From: Hyphomonadaceae bacterium
GTDB taxonomy: Bacteria > Pseudomonadota > Alphaproteobacteria > Caulobacterales > Aquidulcibacteraceae
DNA: 64,000 bases
Assembly: GCA_021731815.1 (NCBI GenBank)
Contig: JAKFWO010000010.1
Coordinates: 32,912 to 96,911 of the forward strand
Direction: 5' to 3'
Of the stretch, positions 16,378-25,922 are shown in pieces; positions within the stretch are counted from its first letter, which is position 1; every line of letters begins with the position of its first letter. The notes beneath the pieces were generated by a model. It saw only the letters and a program-made list of their open reading frames with translations, had not been told where the DNA came from and made no database searches. A program made the position numbers and the translations under genes.

Positions 16378-18303
16378 TCACAGCGAGTCCAGCAGGTCAC
16401 ATTCGGCCCGGCGCAATCCGGTTGCGCTGTCGATCGGAGAGGCGAGCGTGACATTGGCGTCGCCGGCATTCGTAAAGGCCGGCCAATTGGCGCGCCCGCC
16501 GCCATTGGGATTACCCGCCCGCGCAAATTGCGCCCAATAACCCTGCATGGCATTGGACAAGGTGGTATCGGCCGCCTGAAAAGTCTGGGGATTGAACGTG
16601 CCGAAGACATAGCCGATCTCGAGCCCGTGAAACGCGCCGAGATTTTGCAAGGCAGGCGGGAAGCGGTTGAATTCATACAGCCAGACCGGCCCCGCAAAGC
16701 CGCCAAAGGCCCGCGCCGCCGCCCTTGTGACGCAGGTGAAGTTCAGATCGGTGAACAGGCGCTCAAAAGCCGGCAATGCTTGCGCATCCGTGCTGGCCGG
16801 ATAAGCGGCGAGCACGCGTGGGGCATTTGCCCCGAACAGGCGCGCCACACTGGCCTGATAGGCATTCACCGTGCCGGCCAATACGATATTGGCCGAACGA
16901 AACAGCCCCGCCTCGTTATTATTGGATCCCAGAAGCACCGGCACCACATTGTGCGCACCCGTCAGAATGCGCGCCGCCGGGGTCTGGGGCAACACGGTGC
17001 CATCGACAATCGGGCCATAGACATCGGCAGTCGTGGTTTGCACCCCGCTCACCGGAAATTCGCCGGTGGCGGGGGCGAGAAGCTGATAGATTTGGGCGAC
17101 CGGCACGGCGCGCATACAGGCAAGGACATCCGTGACATTGGCGCAACCCAGCAGGCCGGCGGCGCGATCCCCGAGCGCGATCGCGCTTTGGGGCTCCAGC
17201 GGCGTCGTTCCCGACAGCAATTGCAGGCTGTTGCGACATGATCCGCTTTGCATGATGGCCCGGTCGAACAGGCCGGAAGCGAGCGGCGAGGCGATCAGAT
17301 TGCAGACATTCACCCCGCCCGCCGATTCACCGAAAATGGTGACGAGACCCGGATTGCCGCCGAAGCGCGCAATATTGCTCTCGACCCAGCCGAGGGCGAG
17401 GATCTGGTCGCGCAAACCGAAATTTCCGGAGGTCCCGGTCGGCGTTTCGGCATTGAGCAGTCGGTGCGCCAGATATCCCATCGGCCCGAGACGGTAATTG
17501 ATCGTCACCACCACCACATTTTCCTGACGGGCGAGATCGGCACCATCAAAACTCGCCTGGCTGCCGGCACCGGTATTATTGCCCCCGCCATGGATCCACA
17601 CCATGACGGGCAGATTGGCGCTGGCATTGGCTGTGGGGGTCCAGACATTGAGGGTCAGGCAATCTTCGGAGAGATTTTGGGTGAGCGACGTGTCGACGAG
17701 AAACTCGCTTCCGATCTGGAAACAATTCGGGCCAAACTGGCGGGTGGCGACCACGCCGGAAAAGGGCGCAACCGGCTCCGGATTGCGCCAGCGCCGGCTG
17801 CCAATCGGGGCTTCGGCAAAGCGCACGCCGCGAAACACGCCCAGCCCGTCCGATCCACGCTCGCCCTCGATGACCCCGGCGGCGGTGAATATGCGCGTGT
17901 CGCTCACCCCGGCGGAAATCGTGACAGAATCGGTCCCCGTCGCGCCGGCATTGTCGGTAACCGTCAGGCTGAAGGTCAGCGCGGTCGTGACGGCGATGTC
18001 GGGTGCGACGAAACGCGGGCTGGCCGTATCCGCAGCCGCCAGAGTGACCGCCGGCCCGCCGGTCTGTGACCAGACAAAGCGGGTGATCGTCCCGTCCGAA
18101 TCCACGCTGCCGGCGGCCGTGAGCATGACGCTGTCGCCCTCGACGACCGACTGATCGGGCCCGGCACTGGCGCGAGGGGCCGCATTGGGTGCCGCCGGCG
18201 GCGGAGGCGGTGCGGGGGGCGGAGCTTCGGATCCGCACGCTGCCAGCAGGGACAGGGCCGCCATTGCGGCAGTGAATTGAGCGCAGACGGATTGGTTGTT
18301 CAT
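16378..18303 (-). CDS. Lipoprotein type-B carboxylesterase with N-terminal PKD-like domain
   Basis: A 641-residue exported lipoprotein: signal sequence with lipobox LLAAC (Cys23), a Pro/Ala linker, a PKD/K319L-like beta-sandwich at about residues 40-135 (GPDQSVVEGDSVMLTAAGS, WSQTGGPAVTL, FSLTVTDNAGATG), then a complete type-B carboxylesterase domain. The esterase part shows GVRFAEAPIGSRRWRNPEP, EDCLTLNVWTP, the oxyanion loop IHGGG, the nucleophile in FGESAGG, an acidic residue in GSNNNEAGLF and a His in AFHGLEIGYVFG. It would hydrolyse carboxylic esters in the periplasm or at the outer membrane; the substrate is unknown. It is divergent from the YHS-domain gene. Confidence 0.88.
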   Translation of the reverse strand: MNNQSVCAQFTAAMAALSLLAACGSEAPPPAPPPPPAAPNAAPRASAGPDQSVVEGDSVMLTAAGSVDSDGTITRFVWSQTGGPAVTLAAADTASPRFVAPDIAVTTALTFSLTVTDNAGATGTDSVTISAGVSDTRIFTAAGVIEGERGSDGLGVFRGVRFAEAPIGSRRWRNPEPVAPFSGVVATRQFGPNCFQIGSEFLVDTSLTQNLSEDCLTLNVWTPTANASANLPVMVWIHGGGNNTGAGSQASFDGADLARQENVVVVTINYRLGPMGYLAHRLLNAETPTGTSGNFGLRDQILALGWVESNIARFGGNPGLVTIFGESAGGVNVCNLIASPLASGLFDRAIMQSGSCRNSLQLLSGTTPLEPQSAIALGDRAAGLLGCANVTDVLACMRAVPVAQIYQLLAPATGEFPVSGVQTTTADVYGPIVDGTVLPQTPAARILTGAHNVVPVLLGSNNNEAGLFRSANIVLAGTVNAYQASVARLFGANAPRVLAAYPASTDAQALPAFERLFTDLNFTCVTRAAARAFGGFAGPVWLYEFNRFPPALQNLGAFHGLEIGYVFGTFNPQTFQAADTTLSNAMQGYWAQFARAGNPNGGGRANWPAFTNAGDANVTLASPIDSATGLRRAECDLLDSL

Positions 18304-18584
18304 GGGGCCTCTTGCGGCGGAAAGCGGAGCGGGATGTTAAATCCTCGTCATTGACAAAACGTGGCGGCCGATGAAACCCGTCGCGATCCCGCTGTATCCC
18401 CTGGGCCGATGGCGTGTCTCGCGCACAGGCTCACATTTCGGGCGGTGCGGATCACGCAGCATTGAAGTGTGCAAAGCGGATTTTGCACCTATATCGGAAG
18501 GGTGGACGACAGGGTGGGCACCATTTCGGGTGCGCGCCAGACCGGGCGGCCTTGCGCGCCGCGCTCAGACAATATGGGATGAAC

Positions 18585-19082
18585 ATGAAAAATTTCGTGA
18601 AATTCACCGCTTTGGCCGCGGCTGTGACCTTGGGCCCGATTGCCCCCCAGGCTTTCGCGGCCAAGCCGGAAATCTATACCAAGGGTGCCGATAAGCTGGC
18701 CGTGTCCGGCTATGACGTCGTCTCCTATTTCTCCGGCAAGCCGATCGTGGGCGATGCCAAATTCACGACCGTCTACAAGGGCGCGAATTTCCGCTTCGCC
18801 AACGCCGCCAATCTGGCCAAGTTCAAGGCCAATCCGGTGGCTTTCGCCCCGCAATATGGTGGCTATTGCGCCTATGCGGTGGCCAAGGGGCAATATGCCT
18901 CGGCCGACCCGCTCGCGGCCAAGCTGGTGAATGGCAAGCTCTATCTGAACTACAGCGCCTCCATCAAAAAGAAATGGGAAGCGGGTCAGGACAAATATAT
19001 CACTTCGGCAGATGTGAACTGGCCGAAACTGACCAGCGGTGCGGTCAAGGCGGGTGCCACGGAAGATTACGGTTCGCAATGA
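18585..19082 (+). CDS. Exported YHS-domain protein
   Basis: A 165-residue periplasmic protein with a signal sequence (KFTALAAAVTLGPIAPQAFA) and a YHS-like domain: YTKGADKLAVSGYDVVSYFSGKP, FTTVYKGANFRFANAANLAKFKANPVAFAPQYGGYCAYAVAKG. YHS domains are small, often metal-binding, modules of varied function. The pattern SGYDVVSYF and PQYGGYCAYA is characteristic of a proteobacterial YHS subgroup. I chose the ATG at 18585 because GGGA lies five bases upstream; an ATG two codons earlier (18579) is an alternative. It stands alone, divergent from the esterase. Confidence 0.82.
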   Translation: MKNFVKFTALAAAVTLGPIAPQAFAAKPEIYTKGADKLAVSGYDVVSYFSGKPIVGDAKFTTVYKGANFRFANAANLAKFKANPVAFAPQYGGYCAYAVAKGQYASADPLAAKLVNGKLYLNYSASIKKKWEAGQDKYITSADVNWPKLTSGAVKAGATEDYGSQ

Positions 19083-19934
19083 TTTGAATCGCTGCGCAAG
19101 ACACGGCTGTGAATTCGGCGGCATCCTTCCATTTGAAGTGGTGACCTGCAGGAGACGGTATCAGCCTTGCCAATCCTTTATGTGAGTGGCCGGGGCGCGC
19201 GAGCGGGAGTGATCTCCGCTCTGCGCGCCCTCGCGCTCGTTGCCTTCTAACTGTTTCGCATCTTTGCCCATTCTGTTGGGGTGGGTCTCGACACATTCGG
19301 ATTGTACCCCGGCCCGATTGACTCCGACGCGATGGAACCCGGCCAGACTGAACCCGCTCCGATTGCATACGGGGGTAACGCCTCGATCCAGTTGCGGCCT
19401 CAATTGCCTGAGGGCAAATTCTCCTTCCAGGATCCGGTGCGGACATCGCCATGCGGCTTGCGCTTCACGCGAATCTGTGGCTATAGAAATTTCCCTGTTC
19501 CGGTGCGTCCCTTCAGGACCGTGCCTGGCGGCTTTATCCTTCGGTTTATTCGCCGAATGGTGGCCTTCCCGCAATTTCCCCGTCAGAAATTCGATTCAAT
19601 TGAAAATCTGGTGTGTTTCCCGCAGCGATGCCTGAATCAGGTATTTGTTCGGGGTGCATCCGATGGCCCGGCAAGACCAGCCTCGACCTGCGGAGAACCA
19701 CAAACCCCGTTCCGCTCTTTGTTGTCTCGGGCTTGCCTTGGGACGGTTCCAACGTTTCCAAACCCTATTCCAGCCGATTTCCCCGAAATCAACCACCCGG
19801 ATTCGACGACCAGATTCAACGATATAATGTGGCCAGGGAAAAAATCTGGCTCCCCATTCTGAAAACGCCCGGATCCTCCCACCGCATTTTGCCCCCTCCG
19901 GGGCAAATCCGACTGCCAATGAGCCAATCCCCTT
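19083..19934. other. Long gene-poor region upstream of rho
   Basis: About 850 bases with no gene I can support. The open frames here (for example 19281-19862 plus) have no recognisable domain and mutually overlapping alternatives in several frames. The segment contains a degenerate 15-bp tandem repeat at 19294-19366. The rest is unstructured to the eye. Since rho is autoregulated in many bacteria, part of this may be an extended rho 5' leader. Confidence 0.55.
19294..19366 (-). repeat. Degenerate 15-bp tandem repeat (about five copies)
   Basis: Read on the minus strand, successive 15-base units resemble TCAATCGGGCCGGGT: GCAATCGGAGCGGGT, TCAGTCTGGCCGGGT, TCCATCGCGTCGGAG, TCAATCGGGCCGGGG and TACAATCCGAATGTG. 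The copies are imperfect, so this is an older array than most of the other short repeats in the window. It lies in the gene-poor region ahead of rho. Confidence 0.7.
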
Positions 19935-21224
19935 ATGACTGAACTCGCCCTCGAAGGCCTTGCCCATATGACCCTTCAGGAATTGAAGGGGCGCACGCCG
20001 GCCGCCTTGCTGAATTTTGCCGAATCCCTGTCGATCGAGGGTGCCAATTCCCTGCGGACACAAGAATTGCTGTTTGCCATCCTCAAGGCGCTGGCCGATC
20101 GCGGCGTCGATATCGCCGGACGCGGCGTGGTCGAGGTATTGCCCGACGGTTTCGGCTTTCTCCGCAGTCCGGAATCCAATTATCTGCCGGGGCCCGACGA
20201 CATCTATATCAGCCCGACCCAGATCCGACGCTTTGGGCTGCGCACCGGCGATACCGTGGACGGCCCGATCCGCGCGCCCAAGGATGGCGAACGTTATTTC
20301 GCGCTGCTGAAAGTCACCACGGTCAATTTCGAGGACCCGGACCAGGTTCGCCACAAGGTCCATTTTGACAATCTCACTCCGCTTTATCCGGCCGAGCGGC
20401 TGCGCATGGAGATCGAGGACCCGACACGCAAGGACAAATCGGGCCGGATCATCGACATCGTTGCCCCCATCGGCAAGGGCCAGCGCGCGCTGATCGTCGC
20501 GCAACCGCGCACCGGCAAGACGGTGCTGTTGCAAAACATCGCCCATGCGATCGAGACCAATCACCCGGAATGCTATCTCATCGTGCTGCTGATCGACGAG
20601 CGGCCCGAGGAAGTCACCGATATGCGCCGCTCGGTGAAGGGCGAAGTGGTGTCCTCAACCTTCGACGAACCGGCGACCCGTCATGTGCAAGTCGCGGAAA
20701 TGGTGATCGAAAAGGCCAAGCGCCTTGCCGAGCACGGCCGCGACGTGGTCATCCTGCTCGATTCCATCACGCGGCTCGGGCGGGCCTATAACACGGTCGT
20801 GCCATCTTCGGGCAAGGTGCTGACCGGCGGGGTGGATGCCAATGCGCTCCAGCGGCCCAAACGCTTTTTCGGCGCGGCGCGCAATCTCGAGGAGGGTGGC
20901 TCGCTCACCATCATCGCCACAGCGCTGATCGATACCGGCTCGCGTATGGACGAAGTGATTTTCGAGGAATTCAAGGGCACCGGCAATTCCGAAATCGTGC
21001 TCGACCGCAAGGTTGCCGACCGGCGTATCTTCCCGGCCATGGACATCCTGAAATCCGGGACCCGCAAGGAAGAGCTGCTCACCCCGCGCGATCAATTGCA
21101 GAAAATCTATGTGCTGCGCCGCATTCTCAACCCGATGGGCACGCAGGACGCCATTGAGTTTCTGATCGACAAGATCCGGTCTTCCAAGAATAATGGCGAT
21201 TTCTTCGACACCATGAACACCTAG
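19935..21224 (+). CDS. rho: Transcription termination factor Rho
   Basis: The hexameric RNA helicase that terminates transcripts. The 429-residue product has the N-terminal Rho_N domain ([20 protein letters not shown]), the cold-shock-like RNA-binding domain ([30 protein letters not shown]), and the ATPase core with P-loop [20 protein letters not shown], the Walker B region [17 protein letters not shown] and the Q/R-loop segment [21 protein letters not shown]. The C-terminus ([21 protein letters not shown]) is typical. It is preceded by the 852-base gene-poor region and not by the haem genes or followed by mnmE as in many relatives. Confidence 0.97.
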   Translation: MTELALEGLAHMTLQELKGRTPAALLNFAESLSIEGANSLRTQELLFAILKALADRGVDIAGRGVVEVLPDGFGFLRSPESNYLPGPDDIYISPTQIRRFGLRTGDTVDGPIRAPKDGERYFALLKVTTVNFEDPDQVRHKVHFDNLTPLYPAERLRMEIEDPTRKDKSGRIIDIVAPIGKGQRALIVAQPRTGKTVLLQNIAHAIETNHPECYLIVLLIDERPEEVTDMRRSVKGEVVSSTFDEPATRHVQVAEMVIEKAKRLAEHGRDVVILLDSITRLGRAYNTVVPSSGKVLTGGVDANALQRPKRFFGAARNLEEGGSLTIIATALIDTGSRMDEVIFEEFKGTGNSEIVLDRKVADRRIFPAMDILKSGTRKEELLTPRDQLQKIYVLRRILNPMGTQDAIEFLIDKIRSSKNNGDFFDTMNT

Positions 21225-21658
21225 TAACCCCTGGGACAAGGTGCCCGAACTCTGTATGGTTCCGGTGCGCGGTGCGGGCGAGGATCCGAGGACTTGCTGA
21301 TCTTCCCGGATAGCCCGGGAAATATCCGGTTCTGGCAGTCATCTTGGTCCCATCGCCCGAACCATTTTTATTCGACGATCGCACGAAAATTATTCCTCGT
21401 CCGGGATCCTCGCGCTGAATTCCGTTGGTCGGTGTGACTGGCGCTGAATATAATCAACGACTTGTGCGGTCCTGCCGACGGAAGCCGTCCGGCTCATCCT
21501 CCGGAAAACACCCTGGAAGCCCGACACGACCGAGGATCGGGCGACGCGAATCCTTGCCCTGCCGGGGAAAAATTGCGACATGAAATTGGCACAGCGGGGG
21601 ATCATCCTGCGTGGGCCGGCGGGAGCCGAATGATCGGCGGCATTTGGGGTATTGGTGT
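21225..21658. other. Region between rho and the TSUP permease, no gene seen
   Basis: Roughly 430 bases without a credible coding sequence. Some A/T-rich stretches (near 21365-21395) could be promoter DNA for the downstream permease. I see no hairpin with a T-run directly after rho. Confidence 0.5.
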
Positions 21659-22471
21659 TTGTCGGATCAGTTTTGGTTGCTCGTCGCCACGGGCTTTCTG
21701 GCGCAATTGGTGGATGGCGCGCTCGGCATGGCGTTCGGGGTCATTTCCACCTCGTGCCTGCTGACCATCGGCATCAATCCCGCCGCCGCCAGTGCGGCGG
21801 TGCATGCGGCCGAAGTGGCGACCACAGGGGCCTCGGGGATCAGCCACATTCTCCATCGCAATGTCGACTGGAAATTGTTCCGGCGGCTCGCTGTGGCCGG
21901 CATGCTTGGCGCTGCGGCCGGGGCCTGGCTGCTCACCTTCATGTCGGAATCGCAGCTTGGCGCGCAGATCGTTGCACCGCTGATCTCGGTTTATCTGATG
22001 TTTATGGGCTTTGTGATCATCGCCAAGGCCCTCTCGAAGAAGCAAGAGGTTCCGCCTCGCCTTGAGGGCGCAATTCCGCTCGGTGCGGCCGGCGGCTTTC
22101 TCGACGCCATGGGTGGCGGCGGCTGGGGGCCGGTCACCGCCTCCACCCTGCTGGGGCGTGGACACACGCCGCGCATGGTGCTGGGTTCGGTCAATACGGC
22201 GGAATTCTTCGTGACGATTGCGGCGTCGGTGACCTTCCTGTTCAGCGGCGCTTTTGGCGATCTGTGGGTGGTCAGCGGCCTGATCGTCGGCGGGGTGATC
22301 GCGGCACCCTTCGGGGGTTTTCTCGCCAGACGGGCACCGGCCAAACTCGTGATGTGGATGGTGGGGCTGCTGGTGATCGCGTTGTCGAGCTGGCGGCTCT
22401 GGGCGGAATTCGACGAGGCGGTTCATGTCCTGATCGCCCGTAGCCTGGCGTTGTTTGGCGGGGGTCCGTGA
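21659..22471 (+). CDS. TSUP (TauE/SafE) family membrane permease
   Basis: A 270-residue polytopic inner-membrane protein of the TSUP family, which moves sulfite, sulfonates or other small organic anions. The N-terminal SDQFWLLVATGFLAQLVDGALGMAFGV and the mirrored half GAAGGFLDAMGGGGWGPVTASTLLG are the two family repeats; about eight hydrophobic segments are visible. The frame is open from a GTG at 21611, but a TTG at 21659 gives the conserved start (SDQFW...) with GGGGT upstream and is preferred. The substrate cannot be told. It is followed after 145 bases by the amidase on the same strand. Confidence 0.82.
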   Translation: MSDQFWLLVATGFLAQLVDGALGMAFGVISTSCLLTIGINPAAASAAVHAAEVATTGASGISHILHRNVDWKLFRRLAVAGMLGAAAGAWLLTFMSESQLGAQIVAPLISVYLMFMGFVIIAKALSKKQEVPPRLEGAIPLGAAGGFLDAMGGGGWGPVTASTLLGRGHTPRMVLGSVNTAEFFVTIAASVTFLFSGAFGDLWVVSGLIVGGVIAAPFGGFLARRAPAKLVMWMVGLLVIALSSWRLWAEFDEAVHVLIARSLALFGGGP

Positions 22472-22616
22472 GCTACTCCCCGAAAGGTTCTGTGCGCCCC
22501 TCGGCGCGCGCGCCGGATTCGGGTTTCAGGCGGGTGAAACCCCTTGCCGGCGGAACTTTGGGCTGCGATGCTCTCGTTACACAGCAGTTTTCAAGGGATT
22601 GCGCCGGGGAGCAAAG

Positions 22617-24467
22617 ATGACCAGACCAATCACCGTGAAGGATGGGGCGACAGCAGAGGCCGAGACGCCCATCGGGGCCACGGCAGTCAACCGCCGGGAC
22701 CTGTTTGCATGGAGCGCCGGGCTCGGTCTTGCGACGGGAGCGGGAATGGCACATTCGGGCGGGCCGGCATTCGCCCAGACCGCCCCGCCGCCGGCCGCAG
22801 AACCGCTCCTGAAACCGCCGGTCCCGTCCTTCCCGTCGGGAATCGATCCCTGGATCGTGCGCTCGACCGAAAAGGTGGTCGGCCTTCAATATACCGATCG
22901 CGAACGCGCGCTGCTGCTCAAGGGCCTCGATGAGCAGATCGCCGCCCTCGCCCGGTTGCGTGGCGTCAAACACGACAATTCACTCGCTCCGGCCAGTGTG
23001 TTTTCGCCGAAACTGCCGGGGGCAGTCTTTGCCCCGCAAGCCAATCGGGTGCGGCTGAAGCCATCAGGTCCGGCCCCGGCCCTGCCTGCTAATCCCGCCG
23101 ATATCGCGTTTGCTTCGGCTGCCCAGCTCGGTCGCTGGATCCGCAGCGGGGCCCTGACTTCGCGGGCACTGACCGAAATCTTTCTCGACCGCATCGCCCG
23201 CCACGCGCCGGGCCTGCACAATTTCATCACCGTGACCCCCGAACGCGCCCGCGCCGAAGCCGATGCCGCCGATCGCGATGCCAAAGCCGGGCGTTTCCGC
23301 GGGCCCCTGCATGGCGTGCCTTATGCGCTGAAGGATTTGTTCGACGCAGAAGGAATCGCCTCCACCTGGGGCGCGGAACCGTATAAAAACCAGATCGCGC
23401 GCCGCGATTCCACGGTGGTGCGGAAATTACGCGAGGCGGGGGCCGTTCTGCTCGGCAAAACCGCAGTCGGCGCACTGGCCTATGGCGACATCTGGCATGA
23501 CGGGGTGAGCCGCAATCCGTGGAACCCGGTCGAGGGCTCGTCCGGCTCCTCGGCGGGCTCGGCGAGCGCGATTGCGGCGGGCCTTTGCGGCTTTGCCATC
23601 GGCACAGAGACATTGGGCTCGATCATCTCGCCCTCCCAAAGATGTGGAACCACGGGTCTGCGCCCCACTTTCGGCCGGATCAGCCGGGCGGGGGCCATGG
23701 CCTTGTGCTGGTCGCTCGACAAGGTCGGGCCGATTTGCCGCTCTGTCGAGGACACGGCTTTGGTCCTGTCGGTCCTCAATGGCCAGGACCCGGACGATGC
23801 CGGCTCGCTTGACCATGGCTTTGAATATGAGACCACCCCGAATGTGGCCGGAATGCGCGTCGGGCACGACCCCGAATGGTTTTCGGGCAATTCTGCCAAT
23901 GATGTGGACCGCAAGGCGCTGGACGCGGCCAGGGCGCTGGGCGTAAAGCTGGTGCCCTTCAAACTGCCCGATCTGCCCTATGATCTGTTGTCGACCATGG
24001 TGGAGGCCGAGGCTGCAGCTGCGTTTGCCGAACTGACGCTGGACAATCAGGACGATCTCCTGCGCTGGCAGGACGAAAACGCATGGCCGAACACTTTTCG
24101 GCGGGTGCGTTTCTTTCCGGCAGTGGATTATATCCAGATCGACCGGCTGCGCCGTCAGGTGATGATCGCCACGCAATCCGCCTTTTCGGGGGTGGATGCC
24201 GTCCTCGCCCCCAATTTTGTGGCCAATCTGCTGCTTGTCACCAATTTCACCGGCCATCCTTGCCTGTGCCTGCGCGCAGGCTTTGTCGAACGCACCCCGC
24301 GCACTCTGTTCGATGCGCCCATCGACCCGTCAGCCAGCCCGTTCCGCGCGACCCATAATGTCAGTGTATGGGCCAATCTGTATGAGGAGCGCGCGGCGAT
24401 CCGGCTCGGCCAGGCACTGGAGGCCCGCCTCAATGTCGCAAGCGAGCGTCCGCCCGGGTTGGGGTAA
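22617..24467 (+). CDS. Amidase-signature family protein with Tat-type signal
   Basis: A 616-residue amidase-signature hydrolase. The N-terminus carries NRRDLFAWSAGLGLATG, a twin-arginine-like motif before a hydrophobic stretch, ending near AFAQ, so export by Tat is likely. After a roughly 100-residue linker the amidase fold begins (AAQLGRWIRSGALTSRALTEIFLDRI). Catalytic residues are visible: Lys in YALKDLFDAEG, the cis-Ser in SSGSSAGSASAIAAG and the nucleophile Ser in TETLGSIISPS. Known family members hydrolyse amides such as Glu-tRNA-linked amides, indoleacetamide or peptides; the substrate here is unknown. The ATG at 22617 has GGGGAGC upstream; a longer frame from 22455 was rejected. Confidence 0.87.
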   Translation: MTRPITVKDGATAEAETPIGATAVNRRDLFAWSAGLGLATGAGMAHSGGPAFAQTAPPPAAEPLLKPPVPSFPSGIDPWIVRSTEKVVGLQYTDRERALLLKGLDEQIAALARLRGVKHDNSLAPASVFSPKLPGAVFAPQANRVRLKPSGPAPALPANPADIAFASAAQLGRWIRSGALTSRALTEIFLDRIARHAPGLHNFITVTPERARAEADAADRDAKAGRFRGPLHGVPYALKDLFDAEGIASTWGAEPYKNQIARRDSTVVRKLREAGAVLLGKTAVGALAYGDIWHDGVSRNPWNPVEGSSGSSAGSASAIAAGLCGFAIGTETLGSIISPSQRCGTTGLRPTFGRISRAGAMALCWSLDKVGPICRSVEDTALVLSVLNGQDPDDAGSLDHGFEYETTPNVAGMRVGHDPEWFSGNSANDVDRKALDAARALGVKLVPFKLPDLPYDLLSTMVEAEAAAAFAELTLDNQDDLLRWQDENAWPNTFRRVRFFPAVDYIQIDRLRRQVMIATQSAFSGVDAVLAPNFVANLLLVTNFTGHPCLCLRAGFVERTPRTLFDAPIDPSASPFRATHNVSVWANLYEERAAIRLGQALEARLNVASERPPGLG

Positions 24468-24543
24468 ATGACAGAGACCGGAGGGGAAGGTTCCAACCGG
24501 TCGCAGCAACCGAGGGCCCCGCGAATGGTCGGCGAAACGCCCC

Positions 24544-25233
24544 TCACGGGGACAGGCGATAGCCGCCGGTCTCCGTGATCAACAATTTGGCATTGGCGGG
24601 GTCGGGTTCGATTTTCTGACGCAAGCGGTAAATATGGGTTTCCAGCGTGTGGGTGGTCACATTGGAATTATAGCCCCAGACCTCGCGCAGCAATTCGTCA
24701 CGCGCCACCGATTTCGCCCCCGCGCGGAACAGATATTTGAGAATATTGGTTTCCTTGTCGGTCAGCCGGATCCGCTTTTCGCGCGGACCAGTCAGCACTT
24801 TCTGGGAGGGGACGAATTCATAGGGCCCGATGCGAAACACGGCGTCTTCCGTGTGCTCATGGCTGCGCAGATGGGCCCGCACCCTTGCCAGCAGCACCGC
24901 GAATTTCACTGGCTTGAGCACATAATCGCTCGCCCCATAGCCGAAGCCGAGAATCGTGTCGGCATCGGTGGTCGCATCTGCGGTCATCATGATGATCGGG
25001 GATTTGAAGCGGTTGTCGCGCAGCATGCGGCAGGCTTCGCGGCCATCCATATCGGGCAGGCTGACATCGAGCAGAACGAGGTCTGGCCGCTTCGTCTTCA
25101 ACTGCCGCAGCATCTCCCCGGCACTGTGAAGCGTCTCGACCTGAAAGTCGTCATAGACGGATAATTGCTCCGCGAGCAGCGAAGCGAGCATGGTGTCGTC
25201 ATCGACGATGAGGATTGTTTTTGCTTGGGTCAT
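24544..25233 (-). CDS. OmpR/PhoB family response regulator
   Basis: A 229-residue two-component regulator. The receiver has the acidic pocket DDD (11-13), phospho-acceptor Asp56 in LVLLDVSLPDMDG, Thr84 in MMTAD and Lys107 in VLKPVK. The C-terminal winged helix includes IRLTDKETNILKYLFRAG and the recognition region VTTHTLETHIYRLRQKIE. The ATG at 25233 is the usual start; the open frame runs 24 codons further. It is divergent from an L,D-transpeptidase gene, hinting at an envelope role like that of the CenR regulators of alphaproteobacteria; this is inference. No histidine kinase is adjacent. Confidence 0.9.
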   Translation of the reverse strand: MTQAKTILIVDDDTMLASLLAEQLSVYDDFQVETLHSAGEMLRQLKTKRPDLVLLDVSLPDMDGREACRMLRDNRFKSPIIMMTADATTDADTILGFGYGASDYVLKPVKFAVLLARVRAHLRSHEHTEDAVFRIGPYEFVPSQKVLTGPREKRIRLTDKETNILKYLFRAGAKSVARDELLREVWGYNSNVTTHTLETHIYRLRQKIEPDPANAKLLITETGGYRLSP

Positions 25234-25329
25234 GGCTATGAAATGAGATATCGATGGTCCGATTGCAACCGCCAAATCCTGAACTTTTAGTGAAAAAATG
25301 GCCAACTATCCACACTTTACGGTGAGTAT

Positions 25330-25839
25330 ATGGTGATTGCGGTCGAAGCGCCATTAGTTCTCCGATTTGGTTCCCGGAAGTTTCGCTGCACAATTGGCCG
25401 AAGCGGTTTCATCCCCGCCGAGGTAAAATGCGAGGGCGACGGGGCAAGCCCGACCGGTTCATGGCGATTATGGCGCGTGCTCTACCGCGCTGACCGGGTA
25501 AGCCCGCCTTGCTCGCATCTGCCTTTGGACCGGCTGGCACCCGGGGATGGCTGGTGCGATGCGCCCGATAACCCCGCTTATAACCGGAAAATCCGTTTCC
25601 CGTTTGCGGCCTCGGCCGAGCATTTGTGGCGGGAGGATCATGTCTATGATTACATTGGTATTCTCAGCCATAATGGCGATCCCGTTACACCCGGAGCGGG
25701 CAGCGCCATCTTTCTCCACCTCGCCCGACCTGATTGGGCCGCGACCGAGGGCTGCGTGGCAATCGCGCAGGACAGTTTCGAGCATATCCTCGCGCATGCG
25801 CCCGCCAATTGCCGGGTCGTGATCGGTCCCGGTCCATGA
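25330..25839 (+). CDS. L,D-transpeptidase (YkuD) family protein
   Basis: A 169-residue YkuD-fold protein. The catalytic motif is in GSAIFLHLARPDWAATEGCVAI: the His and the Cys of the HxGxxx...SxGC signature. The N-terminal part (RKFRCTIGRSGFIPAEVKCEGDGASPTGSW) and the DDPVYNR-like segment NPAYNRKIRFPF are typical of the short, non-anchored alphaproteobacterial form. No signal peptide is seen, so it may act in the cytoplasm or be exported by another route. It is divergent from the response regulator with 96 bases between the starts. Its stop codon lies in a short 17-base duplication (25824-25857). Confidence 0.82.
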   Translation: MVIAVEAPLVLRFGSRKFRCTIGRSGFIPAEVKCEGDGASPTGSWRLWRVLYRADRVSPPCSHLPLDRLAPGDGWCDAPDNPAYNRKIRFPFAASAEHLWREDHVYDYIGILSHNGDPVTPGAGSAIFLHLARPDWAATEGCVAIAQDSFEHILAHAPANCRVVIGPGP

Positions 25840-25857
25840 ACGGCCCCGGTGCATGAG
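25824..25857 (+). repeat. 17-bp tandem duplication spanning the L,D-transpeptidase stop codon
   Basis: CGGTCCCGGTCCATGAA (25824-25840, containing the TGA stop) is followed directly by CGGCCCCGGTGCATGAG (25841-25857), 14 of 17 bases identical. The second TGA is out of frame with the first. Confidence 0.65.
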
Positions 25858-25922
25858 CAGCTAACCGGACGAATATTGGATTTGGCGTGAGCCCATGATT
25901 ACGGCAGGGCGCGGCAATGGCC

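Noticed and set aside
19281..19862. 193-residue plus-strand frame ahead of rho
   Set aside because: No domain, overlapping alternatives in other frames, and it includes the degenerate repeat; not enough to call a gene.
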